Assembly: GCF_025717065.2 (NCBI RefSeq)
Contig: NZ_JAOVZO020000018.1
Location: 620,001-684,000 of the forward strand
Origin: Tahibacter soli
Lineage (GTDB): Bacteria; Pseudomonadota; Gammaproteobacteria; Xanthomonadales; Rhodanobacteraceae
DNA: 64,000 nucleotides
Reading direction: 5' to 3'
The position numbers were made by a program, and so were the translations under genes. Positions 34,523 through 45,300 of the stretch are shown in pieces (within the stretch, counting starts at the first letter, position 1; the number at the start of each line of letters is the position of its first letter). A model generated the notes under the pieces. The model saw only the letters and a program-made list of their open reading frames with translations. It searched no databases and was not told the DNA's origin.

Positions 34523-34708
34523 CGCAAGACTCCTGGTGACGTCGAGCGATTGTAGAAAGCTTGCGCCGGGCCGCCGTGGGCCAGAAGGAATGGACCGGCG
34601 TGACGAAAACCGCGCGGGTCGACGGGGCTGTCGCGCGGACACTGCGAACGTGCGCCTGCGCCGCGGCGCGGCCGTCGCCGCGAATGCGTCGTCAGATCGC
34701 AGCGGCCG

Positions 34709-35830
34709 TCACGCGACCGCGAGGTCGGCCGAGTCCGCGGACAAGGCGATGCGCCCCATGCGGTGCAGCCCCGGCTCCGCCGCGTAGCGCCGCGCGAGTT
34801 CGTCGACCGCGCCGTCCAGCGTGCCGGCGTCGAGCGGCCAGGCATGCGCGAGCAGCCGCCAGCCGTCGCCGCGCGGCTGGGCGGCGGTCAAAGCGACGAT
34901 GCCGAGGCCGCGCGCCTCGTGCGCGAACAGCACGGCCGGCGGCAGCGACGGATCGGACGGTCGCAACGCCTGCAGCGGCCAGGCGTGCTCGCCGTCGTTG
35001 TCGTGAAACGCCAGCGGCAGCCGGTGCGCGGCGAGCATCGCCGCGTACTGGCGCAGTTCGAACAGCCAGCCGGCGTAGGCGTGCGCGCGCTCGGCGGCCG
35101 GCAGCGCCGCGCCGTACTCCGCGTGCCACGCCGCGTACGACGGCACGCCGGTCGAGGCGACGCCGTCGCTCCAGTTCCAGGTGCGACCGCGCGACGACAG
35201 CGCCTGCTCGACGCGCTCCGGCGCGAACAGCGCGGCTTCGAGCATCTGCCAGAACGCGGACAATCCCGCATGTTCCAATTGGATACACATCATCGCGCAC
35301 AGGTCGTGGCGCGTGAGGTAGCGCGCGTGCTCCAGGCGCACGCCGAGCGTGCGCATCGCCCAGTCGGCCGTGCGCGCGCCGGCTTCGCCGCGCGCGACGA
35401 ATTCGAGCTCCATGCGCTGGCCCAGCGCCTGCACGCGATCGGCCGGGCCCGACAGCATCCACGGCACGAGCAGCATCGCGCCGCCGACGAGCGTCACGTC
35501 GGGCTCTAGCGCCGGCGTCGGCATCGCGCCGTCGTGCGCGCCGAACGCGAGCACCTGCGGCGGGGCGTCGGCCGGCGCGCCGCGCCGCGCGAGCTCGCCT
35601 AGCTCGGCGAACAGCGGCCACGCGGGCCGCAGCGCCTGGGCCGGATCGTACAGCGCACCGCCGACGACCAGGCTCGCTTCGTTCGCGCCGGGCAGGAGGC
35701 GCGCCAGATCGGCGGCGACGTGACCGGCGAGTTCGGCCGCCTCGTCGCGGTCGAGCACGAATCGGGCGGGACGTTGCGTGGGATCGAGTTCGAGCGCGAG
35801 AACGGCGGGACTGTGCAGAAGGTCGGACAT
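34709..35830 (-). CDS. Uncharacterised protein, 373 residues
   Basis: The gene has clear GC-rich coding character but no motif I can assign. The protein is soluble and Ala/Leu/Arg-rich, without signal or membrane segments. The N-terminal half (PAVLALELDPTQRPARFVLDRDEAAELAGHVAADLARLLPGAN, shown only as a region) is alpha/beta-like, followed by the helical segment HAGLSAFWQMLEAALFAPERVEQAL and a beta-rich C-terminus (LPLAFHDNDGEHAWPL). It is divergent from the LpxL-like acyltransferase with an 80-base gap, so the two may share regulation. No function is proposed. Confidence 0.7.
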   Translation of the reverse strand: MSDLLHSPAVLALELDPTQRPARFVLDRDEAAELAGHVAADLARLLPGANEASLVVGGALYDPAQALRPAWPLFAELGELARRGAPADAPPQVLAFGAHDGAMPTPALEPDVTLVGGAMLLVPWMLSGPADRVQALGQRMELEFVARGEAGARTADWAMRTLGVRLEHARYLTRHDLCAMMCIQLEHAGLSAFWQMLEAALFAPERVEQALSSRGRTWNWSDGVASTGVPSYAAWHAEYGAALPAAERAHAYAGWLFELRQYAAMLAAHRLPLAFHDNDGEHAWPLQALRPSDPSLPPAVLFAHEARGLGIVALTAAQPRGDGWRLLAHAWPLDAGTLDGAVDELARRYAAEPGLHRMGRIALSADSADLAVA

Positions 35831-35910
35831 GGCTGGGCGCGGCGTTGCGTCGTCTCTCCCGCGCGACCGCGGAAGGAGAGTTGGGGAGCGGCCGAGTGTA
35901 GCATTCGCCG

Positions 35911-36852
35911 ATGTTCGCCAAACTCCGCACCAATCTCGTCGACATCTGGCAGTTCTTCGTCGTCCCCGGCATCGCGGCGGTGCTGCCGTGGCGCCTCGCC
36001 TATCGCTGGCTGCGCCGCGTGGCGCGCGGCACCAGCGCGTTCGACGAACCGGCACGCGCCGCGCGCGCCGTCGCACCGCACCATCTCGACATCGGCGACG
36101 CCGAACGCTTCGCCGCGAACGTGCGCCTGCACTGGCTGTTCGATACGACCGACCTGTACCTGTCGCTGCTGCACAGAAAGCGCAGCTGGCGGCCGTGGCA
36201 CATCGAGCGCGTCGGGCAATGGCCGCGCGACGGACGCTTCGTCGTCGCCGGCTTCCACCACGGCAACGGCCATTGGATGTTCAAGAGCCTCGCCGAAGCC
36301 GGGCACGATTCGGTCATCGTCTCGGCGCGCTGGGACAAGGCCGACTATCCCGGCCTGCCGATACGCTTTCGCTACGGCAGCCTGCGCGGCCGCGACATCG
36401 CGCGCCTGGGCGGTCGGCAGCCGATTTTCCGGCCGCGTGCGCGCGAACAGCTCGTGCAGGCGCTGGCCGACGGCTACGCCATCATCGGCGTGCTCGACAT
36501 GCCGCCGCGCCTGGCGCCCAACGGCCAGGAACCGGTGCGCCTCCTCGGCCGCGACGCCTGCCTGCCGAACGGCATGCTCGACATCGCGCGCGAGGTCGGC
36601 GTGCCGGTCGTGCCGTACTGGATGGAATACGACCTCGAACGCGGCGTGCGCCGGCTCGTGATCGGCGACCCGATCGACCCTGCCGACCCGGGCGCGCTGC
36701 AGACGCTCGCCGACCTGCTCGACGCGGCGATCCGCAAGACGCCGTCCGCCTGGTTTTTCTGGCCCGAATGGCCGCTTTGGCTCGACGAGACGCCCGCCGC
36801 GGTCGCGCGCACGTCCGAAAAGACGCAGGCGGCAGCGTATTCAGACAGTTAA
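35911..36852 (+). CDS. LpxL/LpxM-like lipid A acyltransferase family protein
   Basis: The 313-residue protein has an N-terminal amphipathic or membrane region (LVDIWQFFVVPGIAAVLPWRLAYRWLRR) and the LABLAT acyltransferase fold. The latter is seen in FVVAGFHHGNGHWMFKSL (His-containing site), VIVSARWDK, IFRPRAREQLVQAL, YAIIGVLDMPPRL, EVGVPVVPYWMEYDL and PSAWFFWPEWPLW. Late acyltransferases use the HX4(D/E) site; here the motif around HHGNGH is atypical, so activity is uncertain. It may act on lipid A or a related lipid at the inner membrane. The indolepyruvate oxidoreductase begins 90 bases downstream. Confidence 0.82.
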   Translation: MFAKLRTNLVDIWQFFVVPGIAAVLPWRLAYRWLRRVARGTSAFDEPARAARAVAPHHLDIGDAERFAANVRLHWLFDTTDLYLSLLHRKRSWRPWHIERVGQWPRDGRFVVAGFHHGNGHWMFKSLAEAGHDSVIVSARWDKADYPGLPIRFRYGSLRGRDIARLGGRQPIFRPRAREQLVQALADGYAIIGVLDMPPRLAPNGQEPVRLLGRDACLPNGMLDIAREVGVPVVPYWMEYDLERGVRRLVIGDPIDPADPGALQTLADLLDAAIRKTPSAWFFWPEWPLWLDETPAAVARTSEKTQAAAYSDS

Positions 36853-36942
36853 GTCTTACTTGTCCGGACATCGGCCCATCTGGGCTTCGTGCGCAAAGGC
36901 GTAGAATTCGCGCCTCTCCAGCTCGCCGACGGGTCCACCCGC

Positions 36943-39900
36943 ATGTCCGTGCCAGCCATCCAGATCGACCGCGAATACAGCCTCGAGCACAAGTATACTC
37001 GTAGCGAAGGCCGCATCTACCTTTCCGGCGTGCAGGCGCTGGTGCGTCTGCCGCTGATGCAGCAGATCCGCGACCGCGCGGCGAACCTCAACACCGCCGG
37101 ATTCATCTCGGGCTACCGCGGCTCGCCGCTCGGCGGCTTCGACCTCGAATTGTGGAAAGCGAAAAAACACCTCAAGTCGTCGAACATCGAATTCACGCCG
37201 GGCCTGAACGAAGATCTCGGCGCGACGATGGTGTGGGGCTCGCAGCAGGCGAACCTGTTTCCGGGCGCGAAGTACGACGGCGTGTTCGCGATGTGGTACG
37301 GCAAGGGCCCCGGCGTCGACCGCTGCGGCGACGTTTTCAAGCACGGCAACGCGGCCGGCACGTCCAAGCACGGCGGCGTGCTGTGCCTGGCGGCCGACGA
37401 CCACGCCTGCCGCTCGTCCACATTGCCGCATGGTTCCGAACTGGAATTCGTGTCAGCGATGATGCCGGTGCTCAATCCCGCCGGCGTGCAGGACATCCTC
37501 GACATGGGCATGCTCGGCTGGGCCATGTCGCGCTTCACCGGCCGCTGGGTCGGCTTCAAGACGATCGCCGAGACGGTGGAATCGTCGGCGTCGGTCAACG
37601 TCAACCCGCACCAGCTCGACATCGTCATCCCGACCGATTTTGCGCTGCCGCCGGGCGGCCTCAACATCCGCTGGCCCGATCCGCCGCTCGACCAGGAAAT
37701 GCGCCTGCACCAGTACGCCGTGCAGGCCGCGGTCGCGTTCGCGCGCGCCAACGGCATCGACCGCACCGTGATGGATTCGCCCAAGGCGCGCCTGGGCATC
37801 GTCACCACCGGCAAGAGCTATCTCGACGTGCTGCAGGCGCTCGAATACCTCGGCATCGGCGACCGCGAAGCGGCCGACATCGGCCTGCGCGTATACAAGG
37901 TCGGCATGACCTGGCCGCTCGAACCGATCGGCATCCGCGAGTTCGCGCGCGGCCTGGAAGACATCATCGTCGTCGAGGAAAAGCGCTCCTTCATCGAATC
38001 GCAGATGAAGGAACACATGTACAACTGGGACCACCACGTGCGTCCGTCGATCGTCGGCAAGTACGACGAGGAGGACAACTGGATCCTGCCGTCGACGAAC
38101 GAGCTGACGCCCGCGCGCATCGCGCGCGTGATCGCCAAGCGCCTGTCGCGCTTCTTCTCGTCCGAGACGATCGACAACCGCCTCGCGTTTCTCGCCGCGA
38201 AGGAAAAAGAGCTGGCGCTGCCGCGCGCCTCGTTCCCGCGCGCCGCGCACTATTGCTCGGGCTGCCCGCACAACACGTCGACCGCCGTGCCGGAAGGCTC
38301 GCGCGCGCTCGGCGGCATCGGCTGCCACTACATGGTGACGTGGATGGACCGGCGCACCGACACGTTCACGCAGATGGGCGGCGAAGGCGCGACCTGGTGC
38401 GGCCAGGCGCCGTTCACCGACACGCCGCACGTGTTCCAGAACCTCGGCGACGGCACGTATTTCCACTCCGGTTCGCTCGCGATCCGCCAGTCGATCGCCG
38501 CGAAGGTCAACATCACTTATAAAATTCTGTACAACGACGCCGTCGCGATGACCGGCGGCCAGCCGGTCGACGGCACGCTCACCGTGCCCGACATCGCGCA
38601 CCAGGTGCGCTCCGAAGGCGTGCGCACGATCGTCGTGCTGTCGGACGACATCGAGAAATGGTCGCGCCCGGAGATCTTCCCGGAAGGCGTCGAATTCCTG
38701 CATCGCGACGAGCTCGAAGCGACGCAGAAGCGCCTGCGCGAGGTCAAGGGCGTGTCGGTCGTCATCTACGATCAGACCTGCGCGACCGAAAAGCGCCGCC
38801 GCCGCAAGCGCGGCAAGATGGAAGATCCCAAGAAGCGCGTGTTCATCAACTCGCTCGTGTGCGAGGGCTGCGGCGACTGCGGCAAGAAGTCGTTCTGCGT
38901 GTCGGTGCTGCCGAAGGAAACCGAGTTCGGCCGCAAGCGCGAGATCGACCAGTCGAACTGCAACAAGGACTACTCCTGCGTGAAGGGCTTCTGCCCGAGC
39001 TTCGTCACCGTGCACGGCGGCGGGCTGAAAAAGAAGAAAGGCAAGGGCCAGGTCGATTTCGACGCGCTGCCGATGCCGGTCTTCACGAGCGATCTCGCGC
39101 AGCCGTGGAACATCCTCGTCACCGGCATCGGCGGCACCGGCGTCGTGACGATCGGCGCGCTGCTCGGCATGGCCGCGCACCTGGAAGGCAAGGGCGCGAC
39201 GGTGCTCGACCAGACCGGCCTCGCGCAGAAGGGCGGCGCGGTGACGTGCCACCTGCGCATCGCGCGCACGCCGGCCGACATCCACGCGGTACGCATCGCC
39301 GCGGGCGAGGCCGATCTCGTGCTCGGCTGCGACATGGTCGTCGTCAACGACTACTGGGCGCTGTCTAAGATCCGCGCCGGCCGCACGCACGCCGTGCTCA
39401 ACACGTACGAGGCGATGCCCGGCACGTTCACGACGCGCCCGGACATGCAGTTCCCGTCGGCGCAGATCGTCGACGCGGTGAAACTCGCGCTGGGCGCCGA
39501 GCCGCCCGAACTCGTCGACGCGACCGAACTTGCGAACGCGCTGCTCGGCGACGCGATCGCGAGCAACCTGTTCATGCTCGGCTACGCCTGGCAGAAGGGC
39601 TGGGTGCCGGTGAGCCTCGATGCGCTGATCCGCGCGATCGAGCTCAACGGCGCGGCGATCGAAATGAACCGCACGGCGTTCAACTGGGGCCGCATGGCGG
39701 CGCACGACCTCGCGGCCGTCAAGACCGCCGCCGGCAAGGGCGCGCCGGAGACGGCGCTGAGCGCGCCGCAGGGCCTGATCGACGATTTGCGCCTGTCGCT
39801 CGACCTCGACGAGATCGTCGCGCGCCGCGTCGCGTTCCTGACCGACTACCAGAATGCGGCTTATGCGGCAAAGTACAAAGCGCTGGTCGACCGCGTGCAC

Positions 39901-40455
39901 GCCGCCGAAACGGCGCGCGCGCCGGGTTCGAACGCGCTGTCGGAAGCCGTCGCGCGCTACGCGTTCAAGCTGATGGCGTACAAGGACGAGTACGAAGTGG
40001 CGCGCCTGTACACGCAGCCGGAGTTCATCAAGCAGGTACGCGACACGTTCGACGGCGACTACAAGCTGCACTTCCATCTCGCGCCGCCGCTCCTGGCCAA
40101 GCGCGACGCCGAAGGCAACCTGACCAAGCGCGAGTACGGCTCGTGGGTGTTCGGCGCGTTCAAGGTGCTGGCCAAGCTCAAGGGCCTGCGCGGCACCGCG
40201 TTCGACGTGTTCGGCAAGACGCACGAGCGCCGCATGGAGCGGCAGTGGATCGCCGACTACTTCGCGGCGGTCGACGAACTGGCAGGCAAGCTCGACGCGG
40301 ACAACCGCGCGCTCGCGGTCGACATCGCGAGCGTGCCGGAACAGATCCGCGGCTACGGCCACGTCAAGGAACAGCACGAGGCGAAGGCGCGCACGCGCTG
40401 GCAGGAACTCCTCGCCGCGTGGCGCAATCCGCAGGCGGTCAAGCGCGCGGCGTAA
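36943..40455 (+). CDS. Indolepyruvate ferredoxin oxidoreductase, fused
   Basis: The 1170-residue protein fuses the alpha, TPP-binding beta and gamma parts of 2-oxoacid:ferredoxin oxidoreductases. In order these are: N-terminal pyrimidine-binding region (GFISGYRGSPLGGFDLELWKA), TPP site (GEGATWCGQAP, YNDAVAMTGGQPVDG), Cys clusters for Fe-S (CEGCGDCGKKSFC, CNKDYSCVKGFC), gamma domain (ILVTGIGGTGVVTIGALLG, LDQTGLAQKGGAVTCHL) and a DUF6537-type tail. It oxidises aryl pyruvates from aromatic amino acids, reducing ferredoxin; an IorAB-like fusion of this size is known in proteobacteria. A TAGAAT -10 box (36902-36907) supports the ATG at 36943. Confidence 0.93.
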   Translation: MSVPAIQIDREYSLEHKYTRSEGRIYLSGVQALVRLPLMQQIRDRAANLNTAGFISGYRGSPLGGFDLELWKAKKHLKSSNIEFTPGLNEDLGATMVWGSQQANLFPGAKYDGVFAMWYGKGPGVDRCGDVFKHGNAAGTSKHGGVLCLAADDHACRSSTLPHGSELEFVSAMMPVLNPAGVQDILDMGMLGWAMSRFTGRWVGFKTIAETVESSASVNVNPHQLDIVIPTDFALPPGGLNIRWPDPPLDQEMRLHQYAVQAAVAFARANGIDRTVMDSPKARLGIVTTGKSYLDVLQALEYLGIGDREAADIGLRVYKVGMTWPLEPIGIREFARGLEDIIVVEEKRSFIESQMKEHMYNWDHHVRPSIVGKYDEEDNWILPSTNELTPARIARVIAKRLSRFFSSETIDNRLAFLAAKEKELALPRASFPRAAHYCSGCPHNTSTAVPEGSRALGGIGCHYMVTWMDRRTDTFTQMGGEGATWCGQAPFTDTPHVFQNLGDGTYFHSGSLAIRQSIAAKVNITYKILYNDAVAMTGGQPVDGTLTVPDIAHQVRSEGVRTIVVLSDDIEKWSRPEIFPEGVEFLHRDELEATQKRLREVKGVSVVIYDQTCATEKRRRRKRGKMEDPKKRVFINSLVCEGCGDCGKKSFCVSVLPKETEFGRKREIDQSNCNKDYSCVKGFCPSFVTVHGGGLKKKKGKGQVDFDALPMPVFTSDLAQPWNILVTGIGGTGVVTIGALLGMAAHLEGKGATVLDQTGLAQKGGAVTCHLRIARTPADIHAVRIAAGEADLVLGCDMVVVNDYWALSKIRAGRTHAVLNTYEAMPGTFTTRPDMQFPSAQIVDAVKLALGAEPPELVDATELANALLGDAIASNLFMLGYAWQKGWVPVSLDALIRAIELNGAAIEMNRTAFNWGRMAAHDLAAVKTAAGKGAPETALSAPQGLIDDLRLSLDLDEIVARRVAFLTDYQNAAYAAKYKALVDRVHAAETARAPGSNALSEAVARYAFKLMAYKDEYEVARLYTQPEFIKQVRDTFDGDYKLHFHLAPPLLAKRDAEGNLTKREYGSWVFGAFKVLAKLKGLRGTAFDVFGKTHERRMERQWIADYFAAVDELAGKLDADNRALAVDIASVPEQIRGYGHVKEQHEAKARTRWQELLAAWRNPQAVKRAA

Positions 40456-40519
40456 GGCGCCGCGCCATGCCCGGTCGACGGTCCCACGCGCTATGCTGGG
40501 CCGTCGACCTGGAGCGCAC

Positions 40520-41605
40520 ATGAGTACGGCAAGCCTCAACCGCATCGTTCTGAAGGGATTTCGCTCGATCCGCGAGATGGATATCGAGCTCAAGCCGATC
40601 AATCTGTTGATCGGGGCGAACGGGGCGGGGAAGTCGAATTTTTTGTCGTTCTTCAAGTTTGCGCGTGAGCTGCAGCGGAAGAGTCTGCAGTTCTACGTTC
40701 AAACAAATGGCGGTGCTGACAAATTCCTATTCTTCGGTCGCAAGCGGACACCGACGATGGAATGCCGCATCGAATTTTCCAATGGACAGTACGCAACCAA
40801 TCTCTCTGCCGGCGCCGGAAATCGACTTTATTTTTCGAACGAGCATTGGTGTGTGTTCGACGACGCCCCCAAGCTCGACGGACTGGAACTTTCGGGTTTG
40901 CCAGGGGGCATGGAATCATCGCTCCCTGCTGTCTATAGCACTGATTCCGGCCATGAGATTTCCGCCCAAATCGACAGCTGGCGCGTCTACCATTTTCACG
41001 ACACGTCACCGGAAGCGAAGGTCAAATTGCCGGGCGGTATCGACCAGACGGACAGCCTGCGCGCCGACGCGTCGAATCTCGCCGCATTCCTTCGCAGCAT
41101 CCGGACGAGCAACGCCTACAGCCTGATCGTCAGGACGATACAACGTGTCGCACCCTACTTCGTCGACTTCGTACTCGAACCGCAGCGCGAGAACGAGAAG
41201 TACATCAACCTGCGCTGGACACACGCAGGCAGCGACGACATTTTCGATGCCGCCGACTTCTCCGACGGCACGCTGCGTTTCATCTGCCTCACCACCCTGC
41301 TGCTGCAGCCGGACCCGCCGAAAGTCGTCGTGCTCGATGAACCGGAACTCGGCCTGCATCCGTTCGCGCTGACGATACTCGCCGGCATCATGCGATCGAT
41401 CTCCATTCGTACGCAGATCGTCGCGGCAACGCAGTCCGTCACCTTCGCCAACCAGTTCGCTCATGACGACATCATCGTCGTCGACCGGGTCGATGAGGCA
41501 TCGACGATGCGCCGCCTCACCCGCGCCGATGTCGAACCGTGGCTCGGCCAGGACTACGGGATCGGCGACCTGTGGGAGAAGAACATCATCGGCGGTACGC
41601 CGTGA
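40520..41605 (+). CDS. OLD-like AAA ATPase, candidate defence protein
   Basis: The 361-residue protein has Walker A GANGAGKS (residues 32-39) after IVLKGFRSIREMDIELKPINLL, a Q-loop-like FLSFFKFAREL, the signature-like region ADFSDGTLRFICLTTLLL and Walker B PKVVVLDEPELGLHPFALTIL, with the later QIVAATQS strand. This is the compact OLD/RecF-like ATPase layout found in AAA-plus-nuclease immune systems. GC content of the 5' part is visibly lower than that of flanking genes, which fits transfer. Its stop is overlapped by the DUF4276 gene. What triggers it is unknown. Confidence 0.85.
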   Translation: MSTASLNRIVLKGFRSIREMDIELKPINLLIGANGAGKSNFLSFFKFARELQRKSLQFYVQTNGGADKFLFFGRKRTPTMECRIEFSNGQYATNLSAGAGNRLYFSNEHWCVFDDAPKLDGLELSGLPGGMESSLPAVYSTDSGHEISAQIDSWRVYHFHDTSPEAKVKLPGGIDQTDSLRADASNLAAFLRSIRTSNAYSLIVRTIQRVAPYFVDFVLEPQRENEKYINLRWTHAGSDDIFDAADFSDGTLRFICLTTLLLQPDPPKVVVLDEPELGLHPFALTILAGIMRSISIRTQIVAATQSVTFANQFAHDDIIVVDRVDEASTMRRLTRADVEPWLGQDYGIGDLWEKNIIGGTP

Positions 41606-42246
41606 TCGAACTCGGCATATCGGTCGAAGGACAGACCGAACAGGAATTCGTTCGCAAGGTGCTCGCGCCGCATCTGTGGAACTTCGGCATCGACCCGCGA
41701 GCGTCCATCGTCAATACGAGAATCGACGCGGACGGTACCCGGTACAAGGGCGGCAGCGTTTCGGTCGAGCGCGCCGCAAGGAACATCCGGCCGCTCCTGG
41801 GCTCGTTCGATTGGACGACGACGTTTTACGATCTGTACGGCTTCGACGATCGCCGTACTGACGAAAGCGCGGACGAACTGGAAGCGCGTCTCTCGGACCG
41901 GTTGAACAATCGGCGTTTTATCGCATACGTCCAGCAGTACGAATTCGAAGCGTTGCTGTTCGCCAGCCCCGATGCGGCCGAGCGCGTGTTTGCTTCGACC
42001 GCGCTGCGAGACGCGCTCTTTGGCGTATCCGAAGGCTTCGCCACTCCGGAGCACATCAACGATTCGCGGGAAACAAGTCCATCGCATCGGCTGGAAGCCA
42101 TCTTCGCGATCCATCTGCGGCGCGGCTACGACAAAGTCGTCGACGGCAGGCTGCTGCTCGAAAGTGCGGGGCTCCCGGCCGTCCGCACCCGCTGCCCCCG
42201 CTTCAACGCCTGGCTCACCCGCCTCGAATCGCTCGCCGGCACCTGA
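41602..42246 (+). CDS. DUF4276 TOPRIM-like protein, partner of the AAA ATPase
   Basis: The 214-residue protein starts with GTG overlapping the ATPase stop as GTGA. The family hallmark near the start is VEGQTEQEFVRKVLAPHL (Glu9 and Glu13). DLYGFDDRR, YVQQYEFEALLFASP and DKVVDGRLLLES follow, compatible with a TOPRIM-like metal site. DUF4276 proteins typically pair with OLD-like ATPases; the PARIS (AriA-AriB) and AbiL systems are analogous two-gene arrangements with nuclease-like second subunits. A nuclease role and anti-phage function are inferred, not shown. Confidence 0.82.
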   Translation: MIELGISVEGQTEQEFVRKVLAPHLWNFGIDPRASIVNTRIDADGTRYKGGSVSVERAARNIRPLLGSFDWTTTFYDLYGFDDRRTDESADELEARLSDRLNNRRFIAYVQQYEFEALLFASPDAAERVFASTALRDALFGVSEGFATPEHINDSRETSPSHRLEAIFAIHLRRGYDKVVDGRLLLESAGLPAVRTRCPRFNAWLTRLESLAGT

Positions 42247-42300
42247 ACGACCGCGCCGCGGGCGCCCGTCGCATCCGCGCACAATCCGCTTCAATCCCTG

Positions 42301-42341
42301 CATAATCGGCGTTTTCCCGTCTCGCCGAAGCGTTCGGCGAG
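42301..42341 (+). promoter_or_regulatory. Promoter -10 and leader hairpin of the SNF2 helicase
   Basis: CATAAT (42301-42306) is a plausible -10 box. It is followed by a perfect nine-base hairpin CTCGCCGAA/TTCGGCGAG with a three-base loop before the GGGAG ribosome binding site. It may be a regulated or stabilised leader. Confidence 0.4.
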
Positions 42342-42363
42342 GCATCGTCGACGCGGGAGCGGT

Positions 42364-45300
42364 ATGCAGCGGTCGCAGTTCCTCAGCCTGTTGAACGAGA
42401 TCGATCTCGCGGCGTATTACGCGCCGCGGACGCTCGACCGCGGCGAGGACTATCACGAACGCGGCCGCGTGCAGGCCGTCGCGTTTGCCGACGACGGCAA
42501 CGCCGGATTCCTGCTCGGCTTCGTGCTCGGCAGCCAGGGCAAGCCGTACCGTACCGCGGTGCGCATCAAGCCCGGCCGCAAGGTGCCGAAAGTCGAGACT
42601 TTTTGTACTTGTGCGGTCGGCGAGTTCTGCAAGCACGCCGTGGCGCTGACGATCGCCGGCCTCGATGCGGGCGACGAGATCGACGAGATCGACGAGCAGT
42701 TCGAACTCAAGCCGCCGCCGTCGCCGACCGCACCGAAGCCCGACCTGCGGCCGTGGGAGCAGTGGCTCGACAACCTCACGCTGCCGCCGAGCGCGCCGCC
42801 GTCAGCGAACGAGCCGCGCGTGCTCGGCTTTCTGTTCGAGACCACCGACCTGCGGCTGCCGGCGCTGTGCGCCCTCGCGGTGTGGTTTCGCCACGGCAAG
42901 CGCGGCGGCTGCGTGCAGCCGCGGCCGGTCGCGCCGCAGAACGACGCCGGGCACGGCGGTCGCGCCGATCCGTGGGCCGGCCTGTCGCCCGACGAGTTCC
43001 TGCGCATCGCCGAGCTGCGCATGGCGCCGACGACATACCTGCGCAGCGGCAACTGGCAGCGCCTGACGTCGCCGCGCCACGAAGCCTGGCTCGCCGACGT
43101 GCTCGAACACACGCCGTGCTATTTCGGCAAGCCCGGCGGCGGCGCGCTGCGGCTGGGCCCCAAGCGCGACGTCGCGTGGCGCTGGCGCGCGCAGAACGAC
43201 GGCACGCAGCGCATGCACGCCGAGATCGTCGGCGCCGGTCCCGCCGCGCGGCTCGTCGTCATCGCGGGCCTGTGGTATTGCGATCCCGACAACAACGAAA
43301 TCGGCCCGGTCGACGCCGACGTGCGCATGGCCGAGCGCCTGCTCAACGCGCCGCACGTTTCGCCGGAAGTCGCGCCGCTGCTGCGCGAGCGCTGGAAGTC
43401 GACCGAGTCGCTCGCGTCGGTGCCGATGCCGGAGGATCACGGCGACATCGAAACCGTGCGCGTGGTGCCGGCGCCGGTGCTGCGCCTGGGCACGCTGCGC
43501 GCGGGCGCGTCGAGTCGCGCCGGCGGCGCCAAGTACCAGGCCGGTTGTCTGTACCTGTCGTTCGACTACGGCGGACACCGGCTGCCGTTCGAAGCGGCAG
43601 GTCCGAGCGAACGCCGCTTCGTCGACGGACGCGTGCTCGATATCGTGCGCGATCGCAGCGCCGAACTCGCCGCCTACGAACGCCTCGACCGGCACAAGCT
43701 GATCGACGCCGCCGACGTCGCCTACGCGCACGGGCTCGCCAACGGCATCGCCTTCGGCTGCTTCGTGCTCGAACGCGGCCGCGGCGAACTGGCGCCGCCC
43801 GACCATCTGCTCGCGCTCGCGCTGCGCCTGCAGGCCGACGGCTTTCTGCTCGAATTCGACGCCGAGTCGCCGGTCGAAATCCTGCCCGGCCCGGATGCCT
43901 GGCACGCCGACATCGAGGACGCCGGCAACGCGTGGTTCGACCTGTCGCTCGGCATCGACATCGCCGGCACGCGCGTGGATCTCCTGCCGATTCTGCAGCG
44001 CGCGCTGTCCGACCCGTCGTTTCCGCTCAAGGCGCCGCCGAAGGAGCCGAAGGACGCGGTGTGGCTCGCGCCGATCGACGCGCGCCGCCGCGTGCCGCTG
44101 CCGGTCGCGCGCGTGCGCGCGCTGATCGCGCCGCTGCTCGAATGGCTCGAACAGGGCAGCGTGCGCGAACACCTGCAGCTGCGTCGCGCGCAGGTCGGCG
44201 TCGTCGAAGAACTCACGCGCGGCCCGGCCGGACTGCCGTGGCGCGGCGGACCGCGACTCAAGGAAACGCTCGCGCAGCTCAGCGCGGCGCGCGCGCCGGT
44301 GCAGGAGCCGGAAGGTTTCCGCGCGACGCTGCGGCCGTATCAGCGCGAAGGCCTCGCGTGGCTCGAGTTTCTCGGCGCCGCGGGTCTGGGCGGCATCCTC
44401 GCCGACGACATGGGCCTCGGCAAGACGGTGCAGGTGCTCGCGCACCTCGAAGCGATGCGCCAGCGCGGCGAACTGAACGACCCGGCGATCGTGATCGCGC
44501 CGACCAGCCTCGTGTGGAACTGGCGCGCCGAAGCGCAGCGCTTCGCGCCGGACCTCAAGGTGCTGATCCTGCACGGCGCGACGCGCGACACGAACTTCGC
44601 GAGCGTGCCGGACCACCACTTGGTCATCACGACATACCCGCTGCTCGCGCGCGACCGCGAAAGTCTCGCGGCGCATCGTTACTCGCTGCTGATCGTCGAC
44701 GAGGCGCAGGCGATCAAGAACGCGCGCACGCAGGCCGCGCAGGTCGTGCGCGAACTCGTCGCGCGGCGACGCCTGGCGATGACCGGCACGCCGCTGGAGA
44801 ATCACCTGGGCGAACTGTGGGCGCAGTTCGACGCGGTCGAACCGGGCCTCCTCGGCGACGAGAAGAGCTTCACGCGCCACTATCGCTCGCCGATCGAAAA
44901 GCACGGCGATCCCGAACGCCAGGCGAAGCTGCACAAGCGCATCGCGCCGCTGATGCTGCGCCGGCGCAAGGAAGACGTGCTCACCGATCTTCCGCCCAAG
45001 ACCGTGATCGAGCGCGGCGTCGAGCTCGTGGGCAAGCAGCGCGAGCTGTACGAATCGCTGCGTCTTGCGCAGCACGAGCGCGTGCGCGAGGCGATCCGCG
45101 AGCGCGGCCTCGCGCAGTCGGGCATCGTGGTGCTCGACGCGCTGCTCAAGCTGCGCCAGGTCTGCTGCGATCCGCGGCTGGTCAAGCTCGACCGCGCCCG
45201 CCGCGCCACCGAATCGGCGAAGCTCGACCTCCTGCTCGACCTGTTGCGCGAACTCGTCGCCGAGGGCCGGCGCGTGCTGGTGTTCTCGCAGTTCGCCGAA

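Noticed and set aside
37453-40656. A 1067-codon open frame opposite the indolepyruvate oxidoreductase
   Set aside because: Same artefact; the plus strand has TPP and Fe-S motifs.
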